Assembly: GCA_964604675.1 (NCBI GenBank)
Contig: CAZSAT010000127.1
Coordinates: forward strand, 1 to 19,417
Direction of reading: 5' to 3'
Length of the DNA stretch: 19,417 nucleotides
Source of the DNA: CAZSAT01 sp964604675
GTDB taxonomy: Bacteria > Myxococcota_A > UBA796 > CAJQPC01
Position 1 is the first letter of the stretch; every line of letters starts with the position of its first letter. Made by a program: the position numbers and the translations under genes. A model generated the notes under the pieces. It worked only from the letters and a program-made list of their open reading frames with translations, ran no database searches and was not told the origin of the DNA. This document shows positions 6,273 to 13,463 of this stretch, piece by piece.

Positions 6273-8429
6273 TCATCCGCGAAGCGTGAGCGCCTGCTCG
6301 GTGTTGAGCGCGGTGAAGCGCGCCTTGAAGCGCCCGGAGCCGGTGAAGCGGAGCTGCCGATCGGTGCCGGGCACGAGGTGGAGGTGGTCGTCGTCCGCGC
6401 TCCAGCCTCGGGCCTCGACCGTGACCGCCTGCAGGAGCTTGTCGCTCCGGAGCGTGACCAGCCGGTCGTCGCCGTCGACGACCACCTCGCCCGACAGGGC
6501 CACGTCGTCGAGCACGGCCAGATCCAGCCCGCCCGGGAAGAGCACGTCCTGGTGCACCAGCGCTTCGTTCACGAACAGCTGAGCGACCACGGCGTCGTGC
6601 TTCGGTGGGCCGAAGCGGTAGGCGCACGCCAGGTCCTGGAAGCTGCCGAGGAGCTGGTCACCCGACAGCGTGAGCGTGCCCCGCGGGTCGATCGCCACGT
6701 CGCGCTCGCCTGCGAAGACCCGGCGTCCGCGGCGCCACGTGCTGAGCACCACGCGGCCCGCCAGGGCTTCGTCGCGCTCGTTGTGCACGTGCAGCTCGAC
6801 CCCGTCGAGCCCCTCGTCGGTGAGCAGCACGGCGCGGTCGGCCCAGGCGCGCCGGAGGTACCACCAGGCCGGCTTGGGCACGCCCTGGTCGTCGAGCACG
6901 CCCCAGCCCGCACCGGGCCGCAGGTCCCGCAGCCACCACACCAGCGCGCCCTGGCACGGACTGTCCGCGCGGCGCCACTCGGCGAACGCCCGGAGCATCA
7001 GCTCCCCGGTCACCACCCGCGAGCAGGCGAGGTAGCGGGGCAGGTCGGCGCTGCGCAGGGCGACCGGGTCGACGCCGAAGAGCGCCCGCAGGTAGTGGTC
7101 GCGCACGTCCTCGAAGTCCCAGCCGGCGCCGGCGTCGCGGGGCACGCCGGCCTTCCAGTCGGGGTGGTGGGGCGGGACCCTTGGCGTGGCGCCGGCGCTC
7201 GGGACGTTGGAGAAGCCCAGGCACTCCGAGGTGAACCGGACGGCTGCACGCCGCACGTCGCTCAGGTCTCGGCGGTAGGCGCCCACCCCCCAGTAGTGGG
7301 TGACGCCGGTGCGGGTGGAGAAGGGGAGCGGCCCCCCGGTGGGCGAGTTGGGCACGTAGGGCACGCCGGGTGCCTGCAGCGCGCACGCCTCCGCCAGCAG
7401 CGGCGCCGGCTGGGGCGGCACGCCGAGCATGGCCGCCTGCTGGTCGACCTCGCTTCCGCCGCAGATCAAGGCGAGGGAGGGGTGGCTGGCGAGTCGGGTC
7501 AGGGCGTCTTCGAGCTCCGCGTCGACCTCGGCGACGAAGTCCGGATCGTCGAAGGGGTAGTCGAGGTTGGCGAAGGGCAGGTCCTGCCACACCAGCAGCC
7601 CGAGCCGGTCGCAGGCCTCGTAGAACGCTTCGCTCGCGTAGCTGGTGGTGCCGACCACGCGGACCATGTTGAGGCCAGCGTCCCGCGCGGTCGCCAGGGT
7701 GTCCTGCACGCCCGCGTCGTCGAGGGTCACGAGGCAGGCACCTCGGCAGAAGATCGGTCGGCCGTTCACCCGGAGCTGCTCGTCCACCAGCCCCACGTGG
7801 CGGAAGCCGACGTGTCCGCGCTCGACGCGCTCACCCAGGCGGAGCGTCCAGGGCACCCGCGTGGGGTGCCCGAGCGTGTGGGGCCACCAGCGGGGGGCGT
7901 CGGGCAGCTCCAGGCGCTCGTCGTCGGTCGCCAGGCGCCACGTGCGACCGAGGAGGTCGAGCACCGCGCCCCCGGCGCCCTGCACCCGAAGCCACGTCGC
8001 GCCCGCCGTCACCCGCCAGGCTGGCTGCACCGGCTCGAGGTGCACCGCTCGCCAGGGCCCGTTTGGCGGGGCATCGGGTCCCCAGGCGGTGAGGTGGCCG
8101 AGCAGTGCGGTGCGCACGAAGCGGAGCTTCTGGTCGTTGACGAGCGCGGTCTTCCAGCGGGGCCTGGGGCGGCGGCCTTCGAGCGCCGTCTGCACCGGGT
8201 CGACCAGCACCTCGAGCACGTTGTCTGCTTCGAGCACGACCTCGAAGCGGTGCGCGCGGTGCATGTTCGCCGTCCGTCCGAGCTCCTGTCCGTTGAGCAC
8301 GACCCGGCAGAGCGTGGCCAGGCCGTCGAAGCGCAGCACGGCCGTGTCGCCGGCCGCGCCCGGGAAGTGGCACCGGTGGATGACCGTGGTCCCGTCGGCC
8401 GACGCGCGCTCCCAGCCGGTGAGGGTCAC
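6273..8429 (-). CDS. Glycoside hydrolase family 2 (beta-mannosidase-like), last gene of the carrier-protein operon
   Basis: The product is 718 aa with no signal sequence, so it should be cytoplasmic. Its GTG start overlaps the DUF1839 stop as GTGA (4 nt), implying coupled translation. An N-terminal jelly-roll (about 1-135; WKTALVNDQKLRF, NGPWRAVHLEPV) is followed by a TIM barrel starting near VNGRPIFCRGACLVTLDD (221-238). The acid/base candidate is E327 in LALICGGSEVDQ, where most GH2 mannosidases have Asn-Glu rather than Ser-Glu. The nucleophile candidate is E402 in VRFTSECLGF. GALVWWLRDLRPGAGWGVLD (494-513) is the typical end of the barrel, followed by a beta-rich C-terminal domain. The family removes terminal beta-linked sugars. 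A cytoplasmic GH2 in an aminoacyl-carrier operon suggests trimming or proofreading of a glycosylated product, but that is inference. Confidence 0.85.
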   Translation of the reverse strand: MTLTGWERASADGTTVIHRCHFPGAAGDTAVLRFDGLATLCRVVLNGQELGRTANMHRAHRFEVVLEADNVLEVLVDPVQTALEGRRPRPRWKTALVNDQKLRFVRTALLGHLTAWGPDAPPNGPWRAVHLEPVQPAWRVTAGATWLRVQGAGGAVLDLLGRTWRLATDDERLELPDAPRWWPHTLGHPTRVPWTLRLGERVERGHVGFRHVGLVDEQLRVNGRPIFCRGACLVTLDDAGVQDTLATARDAGLNMVRVVGTTSYASEAFYEACDRLGLLVWQDLPFANLDYPFDDPDFVAEVDAELEDALTRLASHPSLALICGGSEVDQQAAMLGVPPQPAPLLAEACALQAPGVPYVPNSPTGGPLPFSTRTGVTHYWGVGAYRRDLSDVRRAAVRFTSECLGFSNVPSAGATPRVPPHHPDWKAGVPRDAGAGWDFEDVRDHYLRALFGVDPVALRSADLPRYLACSRVVTGELMLRAFAEWRRADSPCQGALVWWLRDLRPGAGWGVLDDQGVPKPAWWYLRRAWADRAVLLTDEGLDGVELHVHNERDEALAGRVVLSTWRRGRRVFAGERDVAIDPRGTLTLSGDQLLGSFQDLACAYRFGPPKHDAVVAQLFVNEALVHQDVLFPGGLDLAVLDDVALSGEVVVDGDDRLVTLRSDKLLQAVTVEARGWSADDDHLHLVPGTDRQLRFTGSGRFKARFTALNTEQALTLRG

Positions 8430-9391
8430 GCGCCCAACAGGGTCATGGCGCGATCCCAGCGCTCGCCCATCCCGTCGAAGGGGGCGAGGTCCAGGGGCCT
8501 CTTCCGCATGACGGAGCGCGCGAGCTTCATCTGGAGGGCCTTCGCACCCTTGGAGATGGCGTCGAGCTCGGTGGCCGCCTCCGCCAGCCCGTCGACCCCC
8601 TGCTCGTGCAGCCACCCCAGCCCAGCCGCGGCCAGCTCGTAGCAGGCGCCCAGCTGACGGAGGGTGACGAAGCTGTAGTCGTGGAAGACCTCGAGATCCT
8701 GCTGCAGCAGCCAGGCCACGTCGCGCTCCAGCACCGGTCGGTAGGTGTGGAACGGGTTCGCTTCGGGGACGCGCCCGAGGTGCTTCTTCACCAGCGCAGC
8801 GGACGCCTCCACGAGCGCTGCCCCACGGAGCGGGCGCTGCCGGGGGAGCGGCTTCACGAACTCGATGTAGGGCGGCATCATGCGCGGGTGCACCAGGCCG
8901 GCGGTCTGGAACACGTCGCGGAAGTCCGCCCCGGAGAGCGCGTAGTAGCCCTGGTTGTGGAAGTACTCCATGGTCTCGGCGCGGAGGTCGATGGCGTTGA
9001 CCGCCACCGTGGACTTCACGTGGGCCAGCTTGTAGGCGGTGCCCTGGGTGTCGGGCAGGAAGAAGCTGTCGAGCTCCACGAGCACCGGTCGTCCGCCGGC
9101 CACGTGGTCGTGCACGTGGACCGCCAGCGGCTTCCAGGGCGCGAGCTCGTGGAAGCCCAGGCCGAAGAGCTCCTCCACGTCGGCGTGCGGGAACTTGAAG
9201 AAGGTCCACTGGTCCACGTCGAAGTCGATGGCGAGCGTGAAGGGCAGCGCGGCCAGGGGCTCGAAGCCGAGCCCGTGGAGCAGCTCGATGACCACGTCGG
9301 AGTAGCAGTTGGTCTCGGCCCAGCTGCGCTCGCGGGTGTGCAGAGCGTGGCGCACGTAGGTGGCCGGGTCGAGGTCGCGGATGCGGGCCAT
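8426..9391 (-). CDS. DUF1839 family protein
   Basis: The product is 321 aa, starting with ATG 9391-9389, which shares one base with the ligase stop (TGATG). DUF1839 hallmarks include RDLDPATYVRHALH (residues about 5-18), ERSWAETNCYSDVVIELLH, ALPFTLAIDFDVDQWTFFKF and GRPVLVELDSFFLPDTQGTA, then YFHNQGYYALSG. The segment AETNCYSD followed later by PVLVELDSFFLPDT and HVKSTVAV is reminiscent of papain-like or butirosin-BtrH-type N-terminal folds with Cys/His/Asp residues. I have not been able to test this. From memory, DUF1839 genes commonly sit beside amino acid:[carrier protein] ligase genes in Bradyrhizobium and Burkholderia, as here. A natural hypothesis is an acyltransferase or amidase that takes the aminoacyl group from the carrier. 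The family call is strong; the function is unknown. Confidence 0.88.
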   Translation of the reverse strand: MARIRDLDPATYVRHALHTRERSWAETNCYSDVVIELLHGLGFEPLAALPFTLAIDFDVDQWTFFKFPHADVEELFGLGFHELAPWKPLAVHVHDHVAGGRPVLVELDSFFLPDTQGTAYKLAHVKSTVAVNAIDLRAETMEYFHNQGYYALSGADFRDVFQTAGLVHPRMMPPYIEFVKPLPRQRPLRGAALVEASAALVKKHLGRVPEANPFHTYRPVLERDVAWLLQQDLEVFHDYSFVTLRQLGACYELAAAGLGWLHEQGVDGLAEAATELDAISKGAKALQMKLARSVMRKRPLDLAPFDGMGERWDRAMTLLGA

Positions 9392-10311
9392 CAGGCCAGG
9401 CCCAACGGCTCGCGGACCTCCAGGGCCCAGCGCTCGGGGTCCAGGCCGTGGGTGGCGAAGAGCGCCAGGGTGCAGCGCTCGAGCCCGAAGCCGATGCACG
9501 CGGTGTGGGCGGGCTCGCCGTTCGCCGTGCGGATGTCGAAGGCCAGCCCGAAGGCGTCGAGGTGGCAGTTGGCGGAGCTGATGGCGGTGGGCTTCTCGGC
9601 GTTCGCCACCGGGACGACCAGCTCGTACTTCAGGGTCTGTTCCCGCTGGGTGGCCTTCGCGAGGCGCCCCCCACGACCGAAGAAGGGATCGTTCGCGACC
9701 ACGCGCTCGACCGGCAGGCCGAGGTCGCTCAGCAGCGCCTGGCCGCGCTCCAGCCACAGGTCGCGGTGCGTCGCGGCTTCTTCGGCGGTGCCGAGCCTCA
9801 CGTACTCCCTCTGCCGGAAGATCTGCATCCGTGCGGGGTCGTCGCTCGGCTCGTGGCGGAACACGTAGCTGCGCAGATCGACCACCCGACCGCCCTCCGG
9901 CAGCACGCCGCTGGCGGTGGGGTAGAGCGGGTAGCAGGCCGCCGGGATGAGCATCACCTCCGCAGGCACGAGGTCGCGGGTCCAGTCTTCGCCCGCCTCG
10001 TAGGTCTCGAGGAGTGCGAGGTGCTCCCGGCGTCCGCCGGTGAAGGTGTGCACCGACCCGAGCAGATCGGGGAAGTTGTGTGCGTGGTTGGTCTTCTCGT
10101 AGGCCGCCCGGGGGAACACCGGCGGGAAGCGCATGACCTCGGCCCGCTGGTCGGCCCCGGCGCGGGTGACCAGGGCCTCGAGCCCCTCGGTGACCGCCTC
10201 GAACACCCCGCTGCGGCCGTACACCCCGCGCACGCTGGACGGGATCAGGAGCCCTGCGTCGACCAGCCGGCTGCGGAGCGCGCCGTAGGGATCCGGACCG
10301 GGATCGCACAT
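9391..10311 (-). CDS. Amino acid:[carrier protein] ligase (seryl-tRNA synthetase-like)
   Basis: The product is 306 aa and resembles the catalytic core of the atypical methanogen-type seryl-tRNA synthetase, without a tRNA-binding domain. Class II motif 2 is FRHEPSDDP (151-159), and motif 3 is GFGLERCTLALF (274-285) with Arg279. Likely zinc ligands are C126 (IPAACYPLYP), E169 (FRQREYV) and C272 (HTACIGFG). Their spacing closely matches the Cys/Glu/Cys of characterised Bradyrhizobium enzymes. Those enzymes make an aminoacyl-adenylate, mostly of glycine or alanine, and transfer it to the phosphopantetheine thiol of a small carrier protein instead of tRNA. The carrier is encoded two genes upstream. 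The start codon overlaps the flavoprotein stop by one base. The specific amino acid cannot be read from the sequence alone. Confidence 0.92.
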   Translation of the reverse strand: MCDPGPDPYGALRSRLVDAGLLIPSSVRGVYGRSGVFEAVTEGLEALVTRAGADQRAEVMRFPPVFPRAAYEKTNHAHNFPDLLGSVHTFTGGRREHLALLETYEAGEDWTRDLVPAEVMLIPAACYPLYPTASGVLPEGGRVVDLRSYVFRHEPSDDPARMQIFRQREYVRLGTAEEAATHRDLWLERGQALLSDLGLPVERVVANDPFFGRGGRLAKATQREQTLKYELVVPVANAEKPTAISSANCHLDAFGLAFDIRTANGEPAHTACIGFGLERCTLALFATHGLDPERWALEVREPLGLA

Positions 10312-11468
10312 CAGCCGCGCCTCACGATCTGCATCGTGGCGCTCTGCAGCAGGATGCGGTCGTTGTTGACCATCAACGCGGCACCGTAGGCGTCGCGCAG
10401 GATGCGGGCGAGCGAGCCCTTGCTGTCGTTCCGGTAGCCCGAGATGCCGCAGATCAAGAGCGCCCGGCCGACCACGTCGACCACGAGCTCCGAGCTCTTG
10501 ACCTTCAGGTTGTTCACCCTCGAGGCGAAGTCGAAGTCCGAGGGGAAGGGCTCGTCGCCGCTCGCGACCAGGCGGGCTTCGTAGTCACGCACCGTGTCGT
10601 GCACGAGGGCGGCGAAGACCGAGAGCTGGGCGTCCACCTCCGCCAGCCGCAGGGCCGAAGGGGGCGGTCGGTCGGGGCTCTTGCGCGCCTGCTTTCGCAC
10701 CACGGCCCGCGCACGTCGGACCGCTTCGCTCGCCATGCCCAACCAGAGCGAGGCCCACACGCTGTGGCTGAAGGGGTGCATGGTCTTGGTGTGGATCTGG
10801 GCGTAGGGAACGGGCAGGACCTGGTTCGCGTCGCCTTCGGCGCGGAGCACGAAGCCGAGGCTGCACGTGCCGCGGAAGCCCATGGTGTCCCAGCTCGACA
10901 GTGGCTCCAGCTGGGCCTGGTCCCGCCTGACCACCACGTGCACCTGATCGCTCGCTGCCGCGTCGGCGTCCTTGCGGGCGGTGACCAGGATGGCGTCGCT
11001 CTCCAGCCCGTAGCTGATGACGGGGGCCTTCTTCTCGAGGCGGAAGCGCGCGCCCTCCCGAGCCACGTGGCACCCGCTCGTGCGCACGTCGCCGCCGATG
11101 CCGAGCTCGGTGGTGGCCGACGCGAGCAGGAGCTGCCGCTCGACGAGCTCCCGGCAGAAGGCCTGCCAGGTGGGCTCGTGCAGGCTGTGGTGCACGATGC
11201 ACGCGACCTGGATCTGGTGCATCGCGAAGATCATCGCGACCGACCCGTCGTAGGCGGCCAGCGCCTCGCAGGCGCGGCCGACCTCGCTCACGCTGAGGCC
11301 CCAGCCTCCGAGCTCGACCGGCACGTAGCTGGACAGCCAGCCGGCTTCCTTCAGCGCGTCGAAGGCCTCCCGGGGGAAGCGCGCCTCGGCGTCGACCGCC
11401 GCGGCGTGGGGTGCGACGTGTTCGCGCCCGAGCGCGTGCAGGGCTTCGAGGCGTTCGGCGAGGGTCAA
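10311..11468 (-). CDS. Acyl-CoA dehydrogenase-fold flavoprotein acting with a carrier protein
   Basis: The product is 385 aa with the full acyl-CoA dehydrogenase architecture. It has an N-terminal helical domain (EAGWLSSYVPVELGGWGLSV, 41-60), then FAD-contact ASATTELGIGG (117-126) and a beta domain with SWDTMGFRGT. The C-terminal helices contain SSELVVDVVGRALLICGISGY and LARILRDAY. The usual catalytic Glu after the RDA motif is absent: alignment by RDA (358-360) and IL (372-373) puts Val367 there. No Glu is evident in the alternative helix-G position near 236-245 either. The start is TTG inside the carrier stop (TTGA, 4-nt overlap), and no better start exists nearby. By analogy with flavoenzymes that oxidise carrier-bound proline, it may oxidise or hydroxylate the carrier-bound aminoacyl group. 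It is cytoplasmic. Confidence 0.85.
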   Translation of the reverse strand: MTLAERLEALHALGREHVAPHAAAVDAEARFPREAFDALKEAGWLSSYVPVELGGWGLSVSEVGRACEALAAYDGSVAMIFAMHQIQVACIVHHSLHEPTWQAFCRELVERQLLLASATTELGIGGDVRTSGCHVAREGARFRLEKKAPVISYGLESDAILVTARKDADAAASDQVHVVVRRDQAQLEPLSSWDTMGFRGTCSLGFVLRAEGDANQVLPVPYAQIHTKTMHPFSHSVWASLWLGMASEAVRRARAVVRKQARKSPDRPPPSALRLAEVDAQLSVFAALVHDTVRDYEARLVASGDEPFPSDFDFASRVNNLKVKSSELVVDVVGRALLICGISGYRNDSKGSLARILRDAYGAALMVNNDRILLQSATMQIVRRG

Positions 11469-11704
11469 GCGTGCACCAGCTCTTCGACGGCCTCGACGAT
11501 CGCCTGGATGCTCTCGAAGGTGGCCCGCCCGAGCATGTGGTCGGGGAACTCCACGTCGAAGTGGTCTTCGACCGCGAGCATCAGGTGCACCGTGGTGAGC
11601 GAGGTGAGTCCCGCCGCGTAGAGGTCGCTGGCCGGCTCGAGGGTGCTGGCGTCCACCCCGAGGCGGGCGTGCTTGCCCACCAGCTCCCGCACTGCTTCCT
11701 GCAT
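11465..11704 (-). CDS. Acyl/aminoacyl carrier protein
   Basis: The product is 79 aa, typical of a free-standing carrier protein. The phosphopantetheine site is Ser35 in DLYAAGLTSLTTVHLMLAVE (28-47), with GLTSL in place of the usual GxDSL. An acidic recognition helix (AVEDHFDVEFPD) follows. A four-helix bundle is expected. The ATG has GGAG eight bases upstream, and the gene begins 14 nt after the hydrolase stop. This is the only non-overlapping junction in the operon. It is the likely partner that the amino acid:[carrier protein] ligase charges. It should need a phosphopantetheinyl transferase, which is not encoded in this window. Confidence 0.93.
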   Translation of the reverse strand: MQEAVRELVGKHARLGVDASTLEPASDLYAAGLTSLTTVHLMLAVEDHFDVEFPDHMLGRATFESIQAIVEAVEELVHA

Positions 11705-11718
11705 CGATCGCGCTCCAG

Positions 11719-13329
11719 TCAGCCCAGCACGAAGTCTACGACCCTCGGGTGCAGTTGCACCGGGCGGATCGTGTGATCGGCGCCCGCCAGCAGCGTGCGC
11801 GGTGGCCTGCGATCGGGCGGCACGTGCGCGTCGAGGTAGGCGATGCTCGGGTCACCTTCGCTCGACACGAGCCGCAGATCGGTGCCCCGCGCCATCACCT
11901 CCTGGAGCAGGGCGTCGACAGGGTCGGGCGCTCCCTCGCTGGCCCAGAGGCTCGCGGCGCGCAGGCGCCCCTTGCGCACGATGGAGCCCGCCAGGGCGCG
12001 TGCGTCGATCTTGCCCGTGAGCAGCCGTCGCCAGCGCCGACCGTCGAGCAGCGAGCCCCGGATGTGGGCGGTCATGCTCGAGGCGCGCGCGTCGTCGTCC
12101 CAGACAAAGGCCAGGCCGTTGAACAGCACCGCGCGCCGGACGGTCCGGCGGGCGCTCACCTGGGCCCCGAGGAAGGCGCCGGAGCAGAGGCCGGCCACGT
12201 CGATCGCGGCGGCTCCCTGGTCGATCACCCAGTCCACGGCGGCGAGCGCGTCGGCGACGGAGGCCTCGGCGTACATGGCCTCGAGGTCGGACCAGGGCTG
12301 GTCGGTGCCGTCGCTGTCGCCGACGTCGTGCACGTCGAAGCGCAGCGAGGCGCGCCCGATCCCTGCGAGCTGCCGCGCGGCGCGCGTCCACAGCCGGTTC
12401 GGACCGCTGCGGCGGATCCCGCCGGCGTTGAAGAAGACCTGCCAGTCCTGCTCGCTTCGCGGGGTCGCGGGCAGGCAGACGACGCCCGAGAGCATGCGCC
12501 CGTCCACCTCCAGCTCCCACGGTCGCTCCCGTGCGTGGTCCAGGACCAGCTCGGCCTCCAGGTGCAGCTCGGCGACCTCCCCGGACTCGGTGGGCATCCA
12601 TGCCAGCACGGTGTCGCGCACCGCCGCATCGAGGGTGGCGTGGTACGCGTTCTCGAGCAGCGCGCCGAGTCCCGAGCCCTGCTCCAGGGTCAGCTCCGCG
12701 CCGTCCAGTGCCGCGACGAGGGCTTCTTCTGGCGCCGCATCGTCTCGACCGATGAGCAAGGCGCGCCCCGCGGCGGTGGCGCCGGGGATCAGGGCCTCCA
12801 GGGCGGTCACCACGGCGGGACCGTGCAGGAAGCCGCCGGCCTCCTGGGCGCCCTCCGGCAGGGGCTCGCCCTCCACGTCACCGAAGCCCTTCGAGGCCAG
12901 CCTGTGGAACGCTCGCTCCTCCCGGAGGTAGCGCTTGCCGCTCGGCGGCACGCCCCAGAGCACCAGGTCGTCGAAGCCGCCCGCGGCGAGCGCGAGCAGT
13001 CCCCCTGCCCTGACCCCCAGCGCGATCACGTGCGCACCGGCCGCCCGGAGTGCGTCGCGAGCGCTCCGTGCCGCGTCGAGCCGGCGTGCGTGCAGGTCGT
13101 CGTCGAGCGCGCACCCGGGACTGTCGCCGAGCCCCGGCCAGTCCAACCTCAGCACCACGTGTCCGCGCTCGGCCAGCGCGTCGGCCAGCACCCGGAGCGG
13201 CCGGTAGGCGCTGGTGTCTTCGTACCCGAGCGGTGGCAGCAGCAGCACCGCTGCACGCCGTGTGGCCCCCTGGGGTCGGTGGACGACGACGAACGCGCCC
13301 CCGAGGTAGCCCCGCCGCCTTCGGATCAC
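11719..13329 (-). CDS. Tandem (double) alpha/beta hydrolase, exosortase-A-associated hydrolase 2 + 1 type
   Basis: The product is 536 aa with two alpha/beta hydrolase domains in one chain. Domain 1 (about 1-245) has LLLPPLGYEDTSAY (29-42) and LDWPGLGDSPG. Its elbow is ALGVRAGG, where the nucleophile position is Arg107, so it is probably inactive. Domain 2 (about 280-536) has FFNAGGIRRSGPNRLW (299-314), FDVHDVGDSDG and elbow AGLCSGAF, where the nucleophile position is Cys382. Asp493 (SSEGD) and His519 (AGADHT) complete a triad. These features recall the separate hydrolase 2 (Arg elbow) and hydrolase 1 (Cys elbow) proteins of exosortase-A/exopolysaccharide clusters, here fused. A Cys nucleophile suits thioester release or acyl transfer from the carrier encoded next door. 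The GTG start overlaps the microprotein stop (GTGA). Confidence 0.82.
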   Translation of the reverse strand: MIRRRRGYLGGAFVVVHRPQGATRRAAVLLLPPLGYEDTSAYRPLRVLADALAERGHVVLRLDWPGLGDSPGCALDDDLHARRLDAARSARDALRAAGAHVIALGVRAGGLLALAAGGFDDLVLWGVPPSGKRYLREERAFHRLASKGFGDVEGEPLPEGAQEAGGFLHGPAVVTALEALIPGATAAGRALLIGRDDAAPEEALVAALDGAELTLEQGSGLGALLENAYHATLDAAVRDTVLAWMPTESGEVAELHLEAELVLDHARERPWELEVDGRMLSGVVCLPATPRSEQDWQVFFNAGGIRRSGPNRLWTRAARQLAGIGRASLRFDVHDVGDSDGTDQPWSDLEAMYAEASVADALAAVDWVIDQGAAAIDVAGLCSGAFLGAQVSARRTVRRAVLFNGLAFVWDDDARASSMTAHIRGSLLDGRRWRRLLTGKIDARALAGSIVRKGRLRAASLWASEGAPDPVDALLQEVMARGTDLRLVSSEGDPSIAYLDAHVPPDRRPPRTLLAGADHTIRPVQLHPRVVDFVLG

Positions 13330-13463
13330 GGCTCCCCGCTGTCGACGCTCACGTCGAACTGGAAGGGGTAGTTCACCACCGTCTCCTCTTCGAACGGCGG
13401 CCACGGCGCGTCGTCTTCGGCGAGCTCCGCGAGCACCGCGACGATCGGGAGCGCCCGCTTCAC
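13326..13463 (-). CDS. 45-residue microprotein embedded in the carrier-protein operon
   Basis: The product is 45 aa. The GTG start (13463-13461) overlaps the lipoprotein stop as GTGA, and its own TGA overlaps the next gene's GTG in the same way. Both ends are thus set by coupling junctions, which is good evidence for a real gene. It begins MKRALPIVAVLAELAEDD, then a Pro/Trp/acidic centre (APWPPFEEET), and ends in an aromatic, acidic tail (YPFQFDVSVDSGEP). It has no transmembrane helix, Cys or recognised domain. It could be a small subunit or regulator of the operon's enzymes, or a peptide substrate. I do not recognise a family. Confidence 0.65.
   Translation of the reverse strand: MKRALPIVAVLAELAEDDAPWPPFEEETVVNYPFQFDVSVDSGEP

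Noticed and set aside
6378..8642. 754-residue open frame antisense to the GH2 gene
   Set aside because: Low-complexity composition, no domain, and it opposes a gene with intact catalytic motifs.
9391..10311. Seryl-tRNA synthetase
   Set aside because: At 306 aa it has only the catalytic core, with no tRNA-binding arm. The neighbouring carrier protein and DUF1839 fit a carrier-protein ligase instead.
11749..13371. 540-residue open frame antisense to the double hydrolase
   Set aside because: It mirrors the codon structure of the real gene and has no recognisable features.
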